Source: CAZDXJ01 sp050303615
GTDB lineage: Bacteria > Pseudomonadota > Gammaproteobacteria > Methylococcales > Methylomonadaceae
Direction: 5' to 3'
Length of the DNA: 64,000 bases
NCBI GenBank assembly: GCA_050303615.1
Contig: JBNLCC010000061.1
Location: 40,794 to 104,793 of the forward strand
This document shows, piece by piece, positions 63,136-64,000 of this stretch. The translations under genes were made by a program, and so were the position numbers. The notes beneath the pieces were generated by a model. It saw only the letters and a list, made by a program, of their open reading frames with translations. It ran no database searches and had not been told where the DNA came from. Numbering within the stretch: the stretch's first letter is position 1; each line of letters begins with the position of its first letter.

Positions 63136-64000
63136 TCGCTTTTATCGATAAGCAACGAGACAGCCACGGGATCGAGCCAATCTGTAAGCAGTTGCCCATT
63201 GCCGTATCGACCTATTACGAATACAAGACGCGAGAATCTGATCCGGAGAAAGAGTCAAATCGGTCAATCCGTGATCGTTACCACAAGGTGGAAATTCAGC
63301 GTACCTGGGAAGAGAACAAGCGGGTTTACGGTGCACGTAAAGTCTGGAAACAGCTCAATCGTGAGGGTTTTGTCATCGCCCGTTGCACTGTCGAACGCTT
63401 GATGAAAGTACTGAATATACAAGGTGTCACCCGAGGTGGAGCCAAGCGCCGCACCACGGTTCCGAATGAAGCTCTGGACAAGCCATCTGATCTGGTCAAT
63501 CGCCAGTTCGTAGCAGAACGGCCGAACCAGCTTTGGGTGGCTGATATGACCTATGTGCCTACCTGGAGCGGTGTGGTCTATGTTGCATTTGTCGTTGATG
63601 TGTTTTCCCGTTATATCGTCGGCTGGCGGGTCAAACGCTCTATGCATACAGACCTGGTGCTGGATGCCCTGGAGCAAGCGATATGGGCCAGGAACGAAAC
63701 CCAGAACCTGATCCATCACAGTGACCGGGGCAGCCAATATCTCTCGATTCGTTATATGGAACGCTTGGCCGCTGCCGGTATTGAGTCTTCGGTAGGCAGT
63801 GTTGGAGACTCCTACGATAATGCACTAGCTGAGACCCTCAATGGCTTATTTAAAGCCGAAGTGATTCATCATCCGGAGCGTGGACCCTGGAAGACCTTTG
63901 ATGAGGTTGAATATGCCACGCTGGACTGGGTAGACTGGTTCAATCATCGAAGATTGTTGGAAAGCGTAGGTGATCTGCCTCCGGCAGAGTTTGAAAAACA
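63132..64000 (+). CDS. IS3-family transposase OrfB (partial)
   Basis: The frame starts MIAFIDKQRDSHGIEP at 63132 and stays open to the window edge (289 codons seen). The DDE catalytic residues are visible: LWVADMTYVPTWSGVVYVAF (first Asp), LIHHSDRGSQYLS (second Asp) and SYDNALAETLNGLFKAE (Glu). It lies in the -1 frame relative to OrfA, so a fusion made by ribosomal frameshifting is usual in the family, but I see no strong A-rich slippery run at the junction; coupling through ATGA is also possible. Confidence 0.93.
   Translation, partial: MIAFIDKQRDSHGIEPICKQLPIAVSTYYEYKTRESDPEKESNRSIRDRYHKVEIQRTWEENKRVYGARKVWKQLNREGFVIARCTVERLMKVLNIQGVTRGGAKRRTTVPNEALDKPSDLVNRQFVAERPNQLWVADMTYVPTWSGVVYVAFVVDVFSRYIVGWRVKRSMHTDLVLDALEQAIWARNETQNLIHHSDRGSQYLSIRYMERLAAAGIESSVGSVGDSYDNALAETLNGLFKAEVIHHPERGPWKTFDEVEYATLDWVDWFNHRRLLESVGDLPPAEFEK

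Larger units (their letters stand above)
62761..64000 (+). mobile_element. IS3-family insertion sequence, right end beyond the window
   Basis: The element carries the two overlapping transposase frames of IS3-type elements. The inferred left terminal inverted repeat begins TGAATCGCCCCGG at 62761, the TG start and GC-rich body being usual for the IS3 group. The right end and target duplication are not visible. It inserted into the metallophosphoesterase gene in the same direction. Confidence 0.8.

Overview
The window looks like a chromosomal segment of a methylotrophic gammaproteobacterium, most likely a Methylococcales-type (type I) methanotroph. The main reason is a nearly complete set of serine-cycle and H4-folate C1 genes (mtdA, glycerate kinase, glyA, ftfL, mdh, hpr, sga, mcl, mtkA, mtkB) with no PEP carboxylase, beside typical gammaproteobacterial genes (rapA, tusB/tusE, hslR, xseA, a Vibrio-type TonB2 system). 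The taxon is an inference; there is no rRNA or pmo/mxa gene here to settle it.

Layout. 1-2.8 kb: a CBS-domain gene cut by the window edge, a phosphoribosyltransferase, a helix-hairpin-helix protein and a broken SagB-type nitroreductase. 3-8.8 kb: a V/A-type ATPase operon in the order B-D-I-K-E-DUF2764, with no gene for the catalytic A subunit. 8.8-15.6 kb: def, a membrane diguanylate cyclase, a secreted GH17-like protein, a helical phasin-like protein and a pirin, with long gene-poor gaps. 15.8-26.4 kb: a TonB2-type energising system (DUF3450, TtpC, ExbB, ExbD, TonB, TPR), a large TonB-dependent receptor and a secreted beta-helix-like protein. 26.6-30.5 kb: a TatT-type TRAP transporter. 30.6-34 kb: rapA and a small Cys-rich secreted protein. 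34-52.6 kb: the serine-cycle locus in several transcription units, interrupted by a DUF3604 / parvulin PPIase / HupE-UreJ operon. 52.6-53.9 kb: two decayed paralogous small secreted-protein genes. 53.9-61.7 kb: xseA, an SMR transporter preceded by an 11-codon mini-ORF, tusB-tusE, hslR, a 1326-residue PAS/GGDEF/EAL sensor and a HAD hydrolase. 61.7-64 kb: a secreted metallophosphoesterase gene cut by an IS3-family element that runs off the window.

The most striking signal is regulatory. Arrays of TGTCAT/TGTCAC units at exact 11-bp spacing, the architecture of a PhoB (Pho) box, lie before the TonB2 operon (four units), before the secreted beta-helix-like protein (five units) and before the interrupted metallophosphoesterase (two units). 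Together these suggest a phosphate-starvation system for TonB-energised uptake of a phosphorus compound at the cell surface, with a secreted phosphoesterase that has been disrupted here. A second unusual point is the permuted V-ATPase operon without its catalytic subunit; its K subunit keeps residues that match the Na+ ligands of the Enterococcus NtpK rotor.

Several genes carry nonsense codons or homopolymer-run frameshifts (nitroreductase, the small secreted paralogues). These may be real decay or sequence errors, and raw reads would decide.
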